64,000 nt of DNA from Deinococcales bacterium (GCA_013298595.1 JAAFIG010000001.1:249056-313055); one strand, 5' to 3'. Shown: positions 31,228 to 40,820, counted from the first letter of the stretch. Notes: a model not told the origin generated them from the letters alone. Numbers and translations are program-made.

Positions 31228-31905
31228 ATGGAAGCACATCACTACTTGCAAGCTCTCGGACTGACCGAATACGAAGCTCGAGCCTACACAGCACTTCTTT
31301 CACTTGGACGTGCTCAACCTGCAAAAATCGCACGTCATAGCAATATTCCACGTCCTAAAGTCTACGAAACCTTAGAGCGCTTAGAAGCCAGAGGTCTTGC
31401 CACCCGCACTCAGGTTTCCCCGCTCGAGTATGCGCCGCTTTCGGCTCGGGAGTACATCAACCGTGCTGACCGCGAGTTCAAAGGGCGCTTAGAAGGACTC
31501 GAGCGCAGCCTTGCCCGTCTAACACCAGAACCTGCACCAGAAGCAGTGTACCCATTGCGTGGCGAAGCAGCCACCCTTGCCCTGATCGAGGATATTGTGC
31601 TCAATGCCAGTCGAACATTGCACTTAGCAGGTGAACCAGATGTGGTTGCTCGGTTTTCGGCAAAAACACCTCGAGCCGTGGCTGTGCACACCTCGAGTTT
31701 AGAGAATTTACCTGCCATTGCTGCGCATGGGCAACGACCGTTATTAGTGGCTCGAGATGGTGAAGCCGTAGTCATTGCCCACCTGACCGAAGATGCCAGT
31801 CAGGTGCATGGTGTGCATTCACATAACCCCGTGATTGTGCGTTTAGTCGAAGGGTATATTGAATTGGCTGGGCTGAATAAAGACAAGAAAAAAACAAAAT
31901 CATAA
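31228..31905 (+). CDS. TrmB-family transcriptional regulator
   Basis: The 225-residue protein has a TrmB winged helix at the N-terminus: Leu-Gly-Leu-Thr-Glu-Tyr-Glu-Ala-Arg-Ala-Tyr, Pro-Ala-Lys-Ile-Ala-Arg-His-Ser-Asn-Ile-Pro-Arg-Pro-Lys-Val-Tyr-Glu-Thr-Leu. A coiled linker and a C-terminal phospholipase-D-like or sensor region follow. TrmB proteins often control sugar transport, but no such genes are next to it. ATG 31228 is preferred over GTG 31222. It overlaps the convergent TetR gene by 6 bp. Confidence 0.87.
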   Translation: MEAHHYLQALGLTEYEARAYTALLSLGRAQPAKIARHSNIPRPKVYETLERLEARGLATRTQVSPLEYAPLSAREYINRADREFKGRLEGLERSLARLTPEPAPEAVYPLRGEAATLALIEDIVLNASRTLHLAGEPDVVARFSAKTPRAVAVHTSSLENLPAIAAHGQRPLLVARDGEAVVIAHLTEDASQVHGVHSHNPVIVRLVEGYIELAGLNKDKKKTKS

Positions 31906-32433
31906 TCCGCGTAACCATGCTTCAAGACCAACAAGTAACGCATTGCTCGCACCACTAGCACCAAATGATCCGTTTCGTTGTAAGGTAGCATAACCATGTA
32001 ATAGCGCCCAGATAAAAACGGTGTTTGCCGTATCGTCTGGGTTTTTAGTTATAGGCGCAATAATTTGTAGCATTGTGTTCCACAAAGCTTTCTGAGCACC
32101 TTCACTCGGTTGCGGCTGCATCAATAAATCGTAAAGTTCTGAGTGATTTTTGGCATACTCGAGATAAGTTTGGGCTGCTTGGTATAAAGCTTTTTTTGGC
32201 TCGAGGTGCTGGCAGGCTTGGATGATATTATTTTCTAATTGCTCGGCTGCAACGGCTGCAATACCTTGTTCTAAGCTGGCGCGGTCTGGAAAGTATTTGT
32301 ATAAACTAGGTGCTTTGATACCGCAAGCTTCGGCGAGTACTCGAGTGGATAGGGCTTGGTTGCCGTGTTGCTCGAGTAGCGTTATAGCAGTTTGGATGAT
32401 GGTTTCTGGTGTGGTTTTGCTGGGGTATGGCAT
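31900..32433 (-). CDS. TetR-family regulator with WHG-type C-terminus
   Basis: The 177-residue protein has the TetR HTH (Ser-Thr-Arg-Val-Leu-Ala-Glu-Ala-Cys-Gly-Ile-Lys-Ala-Pro-Ser-Leu-Tyr-Lys-Tyr-Phe near 29) and a C-terminal domain with Trp-Ala-Leu-Leu-His-Gly-Tyr-Ala-Thr-Leu, the pattern of WHG-type TetR proteins. It is divergent from a DUF4260 membrane protein, whose promoter carries 15-bp direct repeats, and is likely its repressor. Confidence 0.88.
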   Translation of the reverse strand: MPYPSKTTPETIIQTAITLLEQHGNQALSTRVLAEACGIKAPSLYKYFPDRASLEQGIAAVAAEQLENNIIQACQHLEPKKALYQAAQTYLEYAKNHSELYDLLMQPQPSEGAQKALWNTMLQIIAPITKNPDDTANTVFIWALLHGYATLQRNGSFGASGASNALLVGLEAWLRGL

Positions 32434-32449
32434 GGGTGCAGCTTAGGGC

Positions 32450-32507
32450 TTGACAAAAGAAATATCAAGGCTTACACTGCTAGTTATGAAGACTTACATT
32501 GATAGTT
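32450..32507 (+). promoter_or_regulatory. Promoter with 15-bp direct repeats
   Basis: TTGACA (32450-32455) and TACACT (32473-32478) have a 17-bp spacer. CTTACActGcTAGTT is repeated at 32471-32485 and 32493-32507 with a 22-bp period (two helical turns). The repeats cover the -10 box and start point, a likely operator for the adjacent TetR protein. Confidence 0.65.
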
Positions 32508-32523
32508 TTCATCGGAGGTAACT

Positions 32524-32889
32524 ATGAACCCACAACAAATCTTGCGGCTCGAGCACATCGCTATCACAACCTTATGCGTCTTTGCATACCACCACTTAAA
32601 TGGCGCTTGGTGGCTTTTTGCACTACTGTTTCTGGCACCAGACATCGCCATGCTTGGCTACTTATTCGGCAATAAAATTGGCGCAACCACATACAACCTG
32701 TTGCATACCCAAAACCTCCCGATTATACTTTTTGGTGTTGGTATGATTTTACTTTCACCAATCACCACGCAGCTTGCCATCATTTGGTTTGCCCATATCA
32801 GCTTTGATCGTGCCATTGGTTACGGACTCAAATTACCAACAGGCTTTCATCAAACGCATTTATCCGCTGCTGGTACCAAGACAATTTGA
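32524..32889 (+). CDS. DUF4260 small membrane protein
   Basis: The 121-residue protein has three or four membrane segments and the DUF4260 pattern: Phe-Leu-Ala-Pro-Asp-Ile-Ala-Met-Leu-Gly-Tyr, Asn-Leu-Leu-His, Trp-Phe-Ala-His-Ile-Ser-Phe-Asp-Arg-Ala-Ile-Gly-Tyr-Gly-Leu-Lys. The role of the family is unknown. GGAGG Shine-Dalgarno. Controlled from a promoter with tandem repeats next to a divergent TetR gene. Confidence 0.85.
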   Translation: MNPQQILRLEHIAITTLCVFAYHHLNGAWWLFALLFLAPDIAMLGYLFGNKIGATTYNLLHTQNLPIILFGVGMILLSPITTQLAIIWFAHISFDRAIGYGLKLPTGFHQTHLSAAGTKTI

Positions 32890-33013
32890 GATAGGGTGAG
32901 ATGATAACAACCAAAAAAACAAATTTTGATTGCGAAACGATTCCCCAAAATCTTAGATTTTCTCGAGATATCTCTAACAACTCCGCGTTGATTTCCACAA
33001 CTTATGGCTTGAT

Positions 33014-35443
33014 TCAATTGTTGAGGTACACATACAGATTCAGGCTTCCATTCGCGTTAGTACCTGTGCTGGATGTCACAGCATAAGTGACCACATCGGT
33101 GTCACCATCGCCATCCCAGTCGGTTAGTCTCATGTTTGAACCTGTTCTCGAGATCGTACCGTTACTGCTAAAACTACTACCTGTGTTTTTGAGAACAGCA
33201 AAATTGGCAGGGTTACCCCTGCATTGGTGCAGTAAATCGGTTTTGCCGTCATGGTTGAAATCAGCAAAAATCATTTCCTTTGCATCATACAACAGGATAC
33301 AAGGCAAAGCTACGTTGCTGCTGGGTGTATTGGAGAATTGACCCAATCCGTTATTCAGATACACATCCAATTGGGTTGGACCCGAGATTCCACTGCCCGT
33401 ACCCGAGAATGGAGCCGTACCAATCAAGTCGTTATAGCCATCATTATTGACATCAAGCAACCAAGAACGGGGTGCCTCACCATCTGGGAAAGTACGAATG
33501 GTTTCAGTACTGGCGCTCGAGAACACACCATTGTTAGTGTGAAAACGAATGGCTTGGTAAACATCTGAATTTGATGATTTGCTTGCATCAAGGTCGCCAT
33601 CACCATCTATATCGGCAAAGGAAACGTCGCCATTGATGGTGCTGATATTTGCCCAAACACTGGGTGGGTTGTTGGGATTGCTTGTACCAAACACACCAGC
33701 ACCTTGGTTCTCGAAGATAATAATGTTGTTGAGACTAGCAAACACAAGATCGTTTAAGCCATCAAAATTCATGTCTGCCAAGCGGTAATGGCTTCTGTAA
33801 TTAACAACGCCAGTAACACTAAAGTTCGTAGGCATATTGGTACCAACTTTGGCAAACGATACAGTGCTGGTGGTACTGGTGTTCAGCCAAGTGTCTATGC
33901 GAATACCTGACGACAAAACGGCTGACGTTGAAACTATTAAAATGTCAATATCACTGTCGTTGTCGAGGTTGCCAAGCAGCAAACGCTGGACACTAAATGA
34001 CTCATTGATTGTGGTACTGAATGCTTGAGTCAGTACATTGGTGCTTCGATTCCAATCAAATACACGAAGCCGCCTAACACTCGAACCACCACCACCTGAG
34101 TAGCCTTCAAACGCAATCAATTCGGGTTCAGGGTCGTTATCAACACTGGCGAATTCGACTTCTGCTTCATTGATTTGCAGACTGCTCAGAGCATTAATTG
34201 TGGTGTTGCCACTAAAAGTACATGTCGCACAACTCGAGCCTTGGTCTGGAGCCACGCCTTCCCACATATACCCACGCCCAAAAGTGCTGGGGAATAGTCT
34301 AAAACCATCACGGTCAAGCACATTTTTCAGGGTCATGGTCAGCGGTTCGTTGGATGCAAAAGGTTGATTATTAGGTGGTCTGTGCAGCATATAACCCACA
34401 TTGGGTGTGCTGGTGTCCAGTGCGCCTTCTGTGCCACTCGAGCGGAAAACCCGAAACCCACTGGGTGTAACAATTTCTGGGAATAATACAAAAGCCGAAT
34501 ATGGGTCTATTGGTGTGAAGTACGGGTTCATCACGGAAAGCGGATTGCTTCTGGAACCCGTTAAGCGGGTGTTGATCATAGCCGCTGCTGTTAAGTTTTG
34601 CGAACCACCGGGCAGGATTCGCAAGCTGGCACCACTGGGCAGGCTCGAGACAGCCTCACCACCAAATGTACCCGAGGTTTGTTCCTCGGGGCTTTGCACA
34701 TAAATAGGGTCGGTGGTAGGTTCGGCAATCACCCGAAAAGTCATACGGAAACCGTAAACATCGCTGTTGTTACGTGGTACACGCAAAGCAATAGTCACCA
34801 TACCATCGCTGTTGGTATTGGTGGCATTGACCACACGGCGATTGGCAGCGGTATTGGTGTTGTTGCGTGCCACAAAACCAAACGGCAAGAGTTGCCCGCT
34901 TAAACTGGTTAGCGTCTCGAGATCAGCAGTTTCATTTTCGCTAAAAAGCTGCATATCGGCGTTGCTCGAGTCCACGCTAGGTGTGGCGCTCGAGCTTGTA
35001 ATGGCATGGGTTGGGGTGGTACTCGCCACCTGACCCGAGGCGGGGCTACCTGTGACTGGTAAACCACCAAAATTGGTGATGGTGTTAATGGCACTGCTAA
35101 AAAGATTGGTTGGTTTTTTCCAAGCCACCAGCGTTAAACGGTTAATACTCGAGCCAGTATTATTTTTAATCGCAAAACGGGCAATCAGAATTCTCGAGTC
35201 GTTTTGTGCTGAATTGACCAGCGTTGCTTGGGTTTGCGAAGTAAAAGAAAGCAATGATTCATCCACAGCTGTGGCTTGCAAACGCAGCGTGTCTGGTGTG
35301 AATTGTGCTTTGGCAACACCATCGTCACCAAAACGAACCTCGAGCGCACCAAGGTCACGGCTGGTTGGTACTTGGGTTTGGGTTTGGCAACTGCTAAATA
35401 AAGCAACCGTTAGCAGGCTTAGGACAATAAAAAATCGGCTCAT
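33014..35443 (-). CDS. Lipoprotein with FG-GAP/VCBS repeats
   Basis: The 809-residue protein has a lipoprotein signal (Leu-Phe-Ser-Ser-Cys at about 19). A Thr/Ser/Asn-rich N-terminal half follows, and the C-terminal part has several FG-GAP-like repeats with Asp-x-Asp-x-Asp-Gly calcium loops (Asp-Leu-Asp-Asn-Asp-Ser-Asp-Ile-Asp, Asp-Ile-Asp-Gly-Asp-Gly-Asp, Asp-Phe-Asn-His-Asp-Gly-Lys-Thr-Asp). Such repeats form beta-propellers that bind ligands at the cell surface. A CxxC (Ser-Cys-Ala-Thr-Cys-Thr) lies near 408. The specific ligand is unknown. Confidence 0.85.
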   Translation of the reverse strand: MSRFFIVLSLLTVALFSSCQTQTQVPTSRDLGALEVRFGDDGVAKAQFTPDTLRLQATAVDESLLSFTSQTQATLVNSAQNDSRILIARFAIKNNTGSSINRLTLVAWKKPTNLFSSAINTITNFGGLPVTGSPASGQVASTTPTHAITSSSATPSVDSSNADMQLFSENETADLETLTSLSGQLLPFGFVARNNTNTAANRRVVNATNTNSDGMVTIALRVPRNNSDVYGFRMTFRVIAEPTTDPIYVQSPEEQTSGTFGGEAVSSLPSGASLRILPGGSQNLTAAAMINTRLTGSRSNPLSVMNPYFTPIDPYSAFVLFPEIVTPSGFRVFRSSGTEGALDTSTPNVGYMLHRPPNNQPFASNEPLTMTLKNVLDRDGFRLFPSTFGRGYMWEGVAPDQGSSCATCTFSGNTTINALSSLQINEAEVEFASVDNDPEPELIAFEGYSGGGGSSVRRLRVFDWNRSTNVLTQAFSTTINESFSVQRLLLGNLDNDSDIDILIVSTSAVLSSGIRIDTWLNTSTTSTVSFAKVGTNMPTNFSVTGVVNYRSHYRLADMNFDGLNDLVFASLNNIIIFENQGAGVFGTSNPNNPPSVWANISTINGDVSFADIDGDGDLDASKSSNSDVYQAIRFHTNNGVFSSASTETIRTFPDGEAPRSWLLDVNNDGYNDLIGTAPFSGTGSGISGPTQLDVYLNNGLGQFSNTPSSNVALPCILLYDAKEMIFADFNHDGKTDLLHQCRGNPANFAVLKNTGSSFSSNGTISRTGSNMRLTDWDGDGDTDVVTYAVTSSTGTNANGSLNLYVYLNN

Positions 35444-35563
35444 AGGAGCATTTTAACGCAAGAATAGAGGTATCATTGGTCACTTATCTTCTTGTTTGTA
35501 AAATTTTTGGCTCAGCCTTGGTTATTTTGGCTTACTGAAAACCAACAATGCGTTATTCATGCA

Positions 35564-35597
35564 AAAGCTCGAGCAAGAATGCTCGAGCTTTCAAGCT
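35564..35597 (-). terminator. Terminator of the Ig-like lipoprotein gene
   Basis: An 11-bp perfect stem (35564-35574 with 35581-35591), each arm containing CTCGAG, with a 6-nt loop, is followed leftward by a short T run. The iterated motif itself builds the stem. Confidence 0.72.
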
Positions 35598-35606
35598 ACG
35601 ATCTAT

Positions 35607-37499
35607 TTATTTGAAACTATAACTTCCTGAATACGCTTCATAATCCCTTGAAGTCACACCATTGCGAGTCGAACCAGTGTAGCTGGATAAACCTGCCGAA
35701 ATTTCAATCGTCACAGTACCACCAGCAAGTTTAGTAATTTTGCCAGCATGAACAGCAGCCGAGCAAATTCTTGAGTCATCGGTGTAGACATCCGTTCCCC
35801 AAATACTACTAATACTGATATTTGGTGGGCAGATAAATGTAAATTGCTGACCATTCTTACCACGTAAACCAAGGAATAAAGGAGCATCAAAAAAGGTAAT
35901 CGTGCCTTGTGCCACAACATTCAAGGTAAAAGTACTGGTGCTCGAGTAACTGCCACTGGTGCCACGTACTGTCAAGTTATACGTACCAATTGGTACAGCA
36001 GCATCTATGGTTAGTTTCATACTAGCAGAATCAGACGTTGTACTCACAGCAGCACCATTAATTTTACCTGCCCCAATAGGACCAACCCTTGGGTCACCCT
36101 CGAGTACCAGATCAATGGCTCCAATCAGACTTGCAGGACGAGCAATTGTAATCCCTACAAAAGGTGTACGATTGCCTAATGCGTAAGTGATGGTTGCAGG
36201 TGAAAGAACAAATGAAAACGGAACATTTGCACTGAGAACAGTCACGGTAAAGTTGGTTTCTCTGGTTAGACTACCACTCGTACCTGTCGCTATAATTGTA
36301 TACTTACCTGCTGGCACATTCGCTCCAACCGCGAGTGTCACAGCAAAAATATTATTTGTAAAAGTGCTTGAGACAGCGATTTTATCCGCGCCAGTGCCAA
36401 CCTGATCTCCTGAGAAAGCAAGGTTAACAGCGTTAGAAAACCCTCCTGATGGGTATAATTCCACATCCAGATTGCCACTCGAGCCTGCATTGACTGCAAC
36501 GGTGCTCGAGATTGCTGAAATGTAAAAACTTGCTACAACAGTTACAGTAAAGTCTAAGCTATGCACCAATGAACCTGAGGTGGCTGTCACTTTAAGCACA
36601 TATACACCAGGCATGACATTTCTACCAACAAGCAATATGAATGAATTATTGCCTAGAATCTCTATTTTATCTTCACCTGTACCAATGATTGCCCCTGTTA
36701 TTTCTAAAGTGGGTGTGTCTGTAAAACCACCAAATTTCGTAACGTTTACCGAAACAATATCGCTCGAGGCTGCTTCTATCGTCAAATTTGTTGTATTTAC
36801 ACTAATGGCAAAGTCTGGAGTTGAGCCTGGAACAGTGACTGTAAAGTTTGCAGTTTTGTTTAGCCCACCACTAACACCAGTGGCAGTGATTGGGTACACA
36901 CCTGCTGGAACATTAGCGCCAACGGCTAACGTGGCTGTGAAAACATTACTAGAAAAAGTGCTCGAGACAGCAATTTTATCTGAACCCGTGCCAACAATGG
37001 CTCCTGTTAAAGTCAGTTTAATCACACCCGAAAATTCTGCTGAAGGTACAACATTGAAGTCCACTGTACCGCTTGCACCTGCGGCAATGACAATGCCACT
37101 CGAGGTACCATTGAGTGTAAAATCGCCAGTTGCTGCTGTCACAGTGATGTTTAAATCTACGTTATGAACTAATGTTCCCGATGTGGCAGTGACTTTCAGC
37201 GGATATGCACCTGTTGGTACACCTGAACCAACATTGAGGGTCAGTATTTTATTGGTGACACTGCCCGAAATTTTATCTGTACTTGTACCAACCACTGCGC
37301 CTGTGATTGCAAACGTTGGTGTACCTGTAAAACCATTGATTGGCTCGAGTTTTAATGCAACTGTACCGCTTGAACCAGCTGCAATTGACAGACTACTTGA
37401 ATCAGTACTGAGGGTAAAATCTGGGGTTTTTGGTTCAGGATTACTGCCACAACCTGCTAAGAACAACGCACCTACAAATAACGCGAGAATCTTTTTCAT
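35607..37499 (-). CDS. Surface lipoprotein with tandem Ig-like repeats
   Basis: The roughly 630-residue protein has a lipobox (Phe-Leu-Ala-Gly-Cys). About five or six tandem beta-sandwich repeats of around 95-105 residues follow, each with Ile-Ala-Ala-Gly-[Ser/Ala]-Ser-Gly-Thr-Val near the start, Gly-Thr-Gly-[Ser/Glu/Ala]-Asp-Lys-Ile in the middle, Val-Pro-[Ala/Thr]-Gly-x-Tyr, and a final Phe-Thr-Val-Thr-Val. The last domain differs and has two Cys. ATG 37499 follows GAGGAG. Likely an adhesin or surface-layer component. Confidence 0.82.
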   Translation of the reverse strand: MKKILALFVGALFLAGCGSNPEPKTPDFTLSTDSSSLSIAAGSSGTVALKLEPINGFTGTPTFAITGAVVGTSTDKISGSVTNKILTLNVGSGVPTGAYPLKVTATSGTLVHNVDLNITVTAATGDFTLNGTSSGIVIAAGASGTVDFNVVPSAEFSGVIKLTLTGAIVGTGSDKIAVSSTFSSNVFTATLAVGANVPAGVYPITATGVSGGLNKTANFTVTVPGSTPDFAISVNTTNLTIEAASSDIVSVNVTKFGGFTDTPTLEITGAIIGTGEDKIEILGNNSFILLVGRNVMPGVYVLKVTATSGSLVHSLDFTVTVVASFYISAISSTVAVNAGSSGNLDVELYPSGGFSNAVNLAFSGDQVGTGADKIAVSSTFTNNIFAVTLAVGANVPAGKYTIIATGTSGSLTRETNFTVTVLSANVPFSFVLSPATITYALGNRTPFVGITIARPASLIGAIDLVLEGDPRVGPIGAGKINGAAVSTTSDSASMKLTIDAAVPIGTYNLTVRGTSGSYSSTSTFTLNVVAQGTITFFDAPLFLGLRGKNGQQFTFICPPNISISSIWGTDVYTDDSRICSAAVHAGKITKLAGGTVTIEISAGLSSYTGSTRNGVTSRDYEAYSGSYSFK

Positions 37500-37753
37500 A
37501 CACACTCCTCATTGGCTCAAAACATGATTTGATTTAAGCTTGACAAATAACTTTGGTCAATCAGCATCTCTGGTTTTGCAATATTTAAGGTGCCAGACCA
37601 AGAAATATTGCTTCCAAAGCAAATAATACCGTACCAAAGGCTGTATAGGTGTGGAAAATGACCAAAGATCTCATACCTGAGTCAAAAAAGCTCTTTTATT
37701 ATTTTTGGCAGATGGTCTCCCCTATGCTGCCATAAAGCCGTACAATAAACAGC
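37500..37753. promoter_or_regulatory. Divergent promoter region
   Basis: The 250-bp spacer holds a leftward TTGACC-17-TTAAAT candidate for the Ig-like lipoprotein (around 37530-37560, within a TTGAC/GTCAA repeat) and a rightward TACAAT at 37741-37746, 7 nt before the M24 peptidase ATG, the leaderless pattern. Nothing else is evident. Confidence 0.5.
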
Positions 37754-38923
37754 ATGATCTTAGATAAAATTGCACAGGCGGCTCGAGCAGCAGGTCTGGA
37801 TGGTTGGCTGCTCTACGATTTTCGTGGGAGTAACCCTTTGGCTTTGCAATTACTTGGCTTTTCGGGTAAAAGTTTTCTCTCGAGACGTTGGTTTTTATAT
37901 GTACCTAAACAAGGTTCTGCCACTTTAATTCATCATCGTATCGAAGCAGGAACTTGGCGTAATTTACTGCCTGGCGAGAACCTCAACCGCCTTGTTTACT
38001 CGAGCCATGAAGAACTTGATGCAGCCTTGGCTCGGGTTTTAACAGCTCAGAAACGTATTGCTATGGAGTACAGCCCCAGAGGTGCTGTACCTGCTGTCAG
38101 CCGCGTCGATGCTGGTACACTCGAGCGAATTCGTGAGCATGGGGTAGAAATTGTTTCTAGTGCCGATCTATTGCAGCGTTGGTTGGTTTGGGATGCAGCC
38201 GATGAAACGGCTCATCAAAAAGCTGTAGAAGGTGTGATTCGGGCTAAAGATGCGGCTTTTGCTTTGATTGATCAGCGGTTAAAAGCCAAACAAGCCATTA
38301 GCGAACTCGAAGTGCAAACCCTGATTATGAATTGTTTTATCGAAGATGGTTTACATAGCGATCATCCGTGCAATGTCAGTTTTGCAGGGCACGCAGGCGA
38401 TCCGCATTACGAAATTACCAGCAGCAGCAACCGCACCCTCGAGATGGGTATGTGTGTGCTGATTGATTTATGGGCTGGTATTCCAGATCGTCCAATGGCA
38501 GATGTGACCTTTGTTGGTTTTGCTGGCGAACCAACCCCCGAGTATTTACGCATCTGGCAAGCTGTGGCAGGTGCTCGAGATACAGGTATTGCCATGCTGG
38601 TTAAACCTGCCAATACCCTACAAGGTTGGATGGTAGACAAAGCTGCCCGAGAAATCATCGAAGCCGCTGGATACGGTGCCGCTTTTACCCACCGACTTGG
38701 GCACAGTTTGGGACGCAATCATGCTCATGGGGATGGTGCAAATCTTGATAATCTCGAGACCCACGACACCCGAGTTTTATTGCCAGGCACGGCTGTCACT
38801 GTCGAACCCGGTATTTACCTCGAGCACATGGGGATTCGCTCTGAAGTGAACGTGCTAATTACCGAAAATGGTGCTCGAGTGACCACACCCATTCAACTCG
38901 AGCCATACCGATTAGGTATTTAA
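37754..38923 (+). CDS. M24-family Xaa-Pro-type peptidase
   Basis: The 389-residue protein has an N-terminal creatinase-like domain (1-150) and a pita-bread C-terminal domain. Ligands include Leu-Ile-Asp-Leu-Trp-Ala (one Asp near 236, followed by Ala-Asp-Val-Thr), His-Arg-Leu-Gly-His-Ser-Leu-Gly near 315, Val-Glu-Pro-Gly-Ile-Tyr near 356 and Arg-Ser-Glu near 366. This matches an aminopeptidase P-like enzyme that cuts after the first residue of Xaa-Pro peptides. TACAAT 7 nt upstream indicates a leaderless mRNA. Confidence 0.88.
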   Translation: MILDKIAQAARAAGLDGWLLYDFRGSNPLALQLLGFSGKSFLSRRWFLYVPKQGSATLIHHRIEAGTWRNLLPGENLNRLVYSSHEELDAALARVLTAQKRIAMEYSPRGAVPAVSRVDAGTLERIREHGVEIVSSADLLQRWLVWDAADETAHQKAVEGVIRAKDAAFALIDQRLKAKQAISELEVQTLIMNCFIEDGLHSDHPCNVSFAGHAGDPHYEITSSSNRTLEMGMCVLIDLWAGIPDRPMADVTFVGFAGEPTPEYLRIWQAVAGARDTGIAMLVKPANTLQGWMVDKAAREIIEAAGYGAAFTHRLGHSLGRNHAHGDGANLDNLETHDTRVLLPGTAVTVEPGIYLEHMGIRSEVNVLITENGARVTTPIQLEPYRLGI

Positions 38924-40323
38924 CGATAATAATTTCGTAGCATTTCTTGGTACTCGGGGGGTAAACGCGGATCAAGGACGGCTGATTCAGCAGCTCGGCG
39001 GTAAGCTGCACTACCTGTTGGACTGGTGAAACCATTTTTCGGATCACCTGCCATTTGCAACGCGCCACTGCGAACATTATCGCCTCGAGCTGTGCCTTGT
39101 AAGTACTCGAGTTTACCTTTACCAGATTTACGATCAGCAGCAACTGGATTACCTTGGGCATCCCTTGCGCCTTGTCCTGGGCTGGTGGTTCTCGAGCCGC
39201 CACCGCCGCTTTTATTATTAGGGTCAAAGCCTTGGTAGTCTTCGCCTCGATCTACATTGTTGCGGTCTGGGTTGTTTGGTTTGTTACCTTGACCATTTTT
39301 GCCATTTTGGCTTGTGCCATTTTGACCATTTTGATTGCCGTTTGATTGAGTACCTTGACCATTTTTTCCTGTCTGAGCACCATTTTGATTACCTTGCTGA
39401 CCATTTTGCCCTTGGCTATTTTGTCCTTGCCCATTTTGATTACCTTGTTGACCATTTTGATTATTTTTCTGTCCGTTTTGTCCAGCACCTTCACCTTGTT
39501 GACCATTTTCCTTACCACTATTCGAGCCTGATTGCCCTGCTGTGGGTGGGTTAGCATCCTCAACTTTGCCACCATTTTCCGTAGCTTTGCTTGGGTCACG
39601 GTCACGCACAGCCCCACGCTCGAGGGCTTCAAGGAATTCTTTGGAAATGGCTGCTGGGTCTTCGTTGGCATTGCCTCCACCTGGTTTTAAGGCACCAAGG
39701 TTTTCTTCTGAAGCACTCCCACCAGAAGCTGCTTGTCCTGGTTTTGCATCACCATTACCTGCTGGTGCATCTCGGGAAGGTGCATCAAGCACTGGTTGTG
39801 ATGTATCTGAATTGGTATTGGGTTGATTAGAATTCTCAAGCGAAGCTTGTGTGACAGCTCGGTCAGCGGCATTGTTAGCCAGCTGGTTTTTTTGGGCTGG
39901 TAAAACCAATAATAAACTCAGTAAAACCAACACCCCTGCACCCTCGAGCCACGGTAAACTGGGCAAATCAACATTTTTTTGCACACTACTTGCCATCTTC
40001 TCGAGCCTTGCATAAAACCCAAATTGGTCTTGGGTGGCAGTTAAAGCAGTGGTGTAGGCTTCACCTGTGGTAGCTTCGATTTCTTGTAAGGTTTTTAAAG
40101 GGCTAGGCACAGGCACAAACACCGCCAGTCCTGCCAGCAATAACCACCACGGACTCGAGCCAGTAAGCCAAATAATTAGTAGTAAAACTGCAATGGCAAT
40201 CAGTCCAGCTCGAGCGCGATACTGCCAAGCTCGGCGTGAGAACCATTTTTTGTGCATGGTTAAACTGGAATGCTGCCAATAGGTTGGTTGATGAGCACGA
40301 TACATTTTGAATAATTGATTCAT
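38920..40323 (-). CDS. Membrane protein with a long Asn-Gly-Gln low-complexity region
   Basis: The 467-residue protein has a basic N-terminus and two membrane segments (about 38-70), a third near 128-145, then a disordered Ser/Asn/Asp region. About 90 residues (near 265-355) are built from Asn-Gly-Gln, Gln-Asn-Gly and Gly-Lys-Asn-Gly repeats, followed by a basic C-terminal segment. The low-complexity DNA is 39250-39540. No enzymatic motif. It is the last gene of a three-gene overlapping operon. Stop codons of the convergent M24 gene and this gene overlap by 4 bp. Confidence 0.75.
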   Translation of the reverse strand: MNQLFKMYRAHQPTYWQHSSLTMHKKWFSRRAWQYRARAGLIAIAVLLLIIWLTGSSPWWLLLAGLAVFVPVPSPLKTLQEIEATTGEAYTTALTATQDQFGFYARLEKMASSVQKNVDLPSLPWLEGAGVLVLLSLLLVLPAQKNQLANNAADRAVTQASLENSNQPNTNSDTSQPVLDAPSRDAPAGNGDAKPGQAASGGSASEENLGALKPGGGNANEDPAAISKEFLEALERGAVRDRDPSKATENGGKVEDANPPTAGQSGSNSGKENGQQGEGAGQNGQKNNQNGQQGNQNGQGQNSQGQNGQQGNQNGAQTGKNGQGTQSNGNQNGQNGTSQNGKNGQGNKPNNPDRNNVDRGEDYQGFDPNNKSGGGGSRTTSPGQGARDAQGNPVAADRKSGKGKLEYLQGTARGDNVRSGALQMAGDPKNGFTSPTGSAAYRRAAESAVLDPRLPPEYQEMLRNYYR

Positions 40324-40820
40324 AAATTCACTGCCTTTTTAGGGAAAAAGAGCATCATCACAAAAAACAAACTTGAGCCAAGCACAAGCTGCATTGGTAA
40401 AGAATAAACACTGGGTTGGAAGTTATTAAAAAATAATGCGAGCACTACCAGTAGTGGGAAAATCTGGGCGGCGCTGGGGAAAACTCGAGCAAAACCATAC
40501 GCGCCAAAGCCTGCCAGTAAACTCGAGAAAATGGTCAGTGGAATGCCTGAGCGGGCTTCTAGGGCAAATGCCCATAGTTCTGGTGGGACTAGAATAATAG
40601 CCCATAAAGTTAAGACAGGCATGGCATGTTGTGGTGAATCTTCAAATAAAAACGAACCCAGCAAACTTAAACCCAGTAACCGCAGGCAACTAATGGCATA
40701 AAACCCTAATGGCTCAGCCCCGCTGGTACGTGGGCTTAATGCTACTAAGGTCAGTATCTCAAGGGCGGCAATCACAATAAATACTTGGTAGGGCAAGTCT
40801 TTCTCGAGAATGTTTTTCAT
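40320..40820 (-). CDS. Small polytopic membrane protein
   Basis: The 166-residue protein is nearly all hydrophobic, with five probable membrane segments and short charged loops, for example Ala-Leu-Glu-Ala-Arg-Ser-Gly-Ile-Pro-Leu. It is flanked by 4-bp overlaps on both sides, so it is cotranslated with its neighbours and probably forms an envelope complex with them. No family recognised. Confidence 0.72.
   Translation of the reverse strand: MKNILEKDLPYQVFIVIAALEILTLVALSPRTSGAEPLGFYAISCLRLLGLSLLGSFLFEDSPQHAMPVLTLWAIILVPPELWAFALEARSGIPLTIFSSLLAGFGAYGFARVFPSAAQIFPLLVVLALFFNNFQPSVYSLPMQLVLGSSLFFVMMLFFPKKAVNL

Noticed and set aside
33014-37499. Rightward frames opposite the two large lipoproteins
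   Set aside because: They are antisense open frames produced by Val/Thr/Ser-rich coding DNA, without starts or family features.
39026-39826. Several rightward frames opposite the Asn-Gly-Gln protein
   Set aside because: They are shadows of the repetitive DNA with low-complexity Phe/Leu/His composition.
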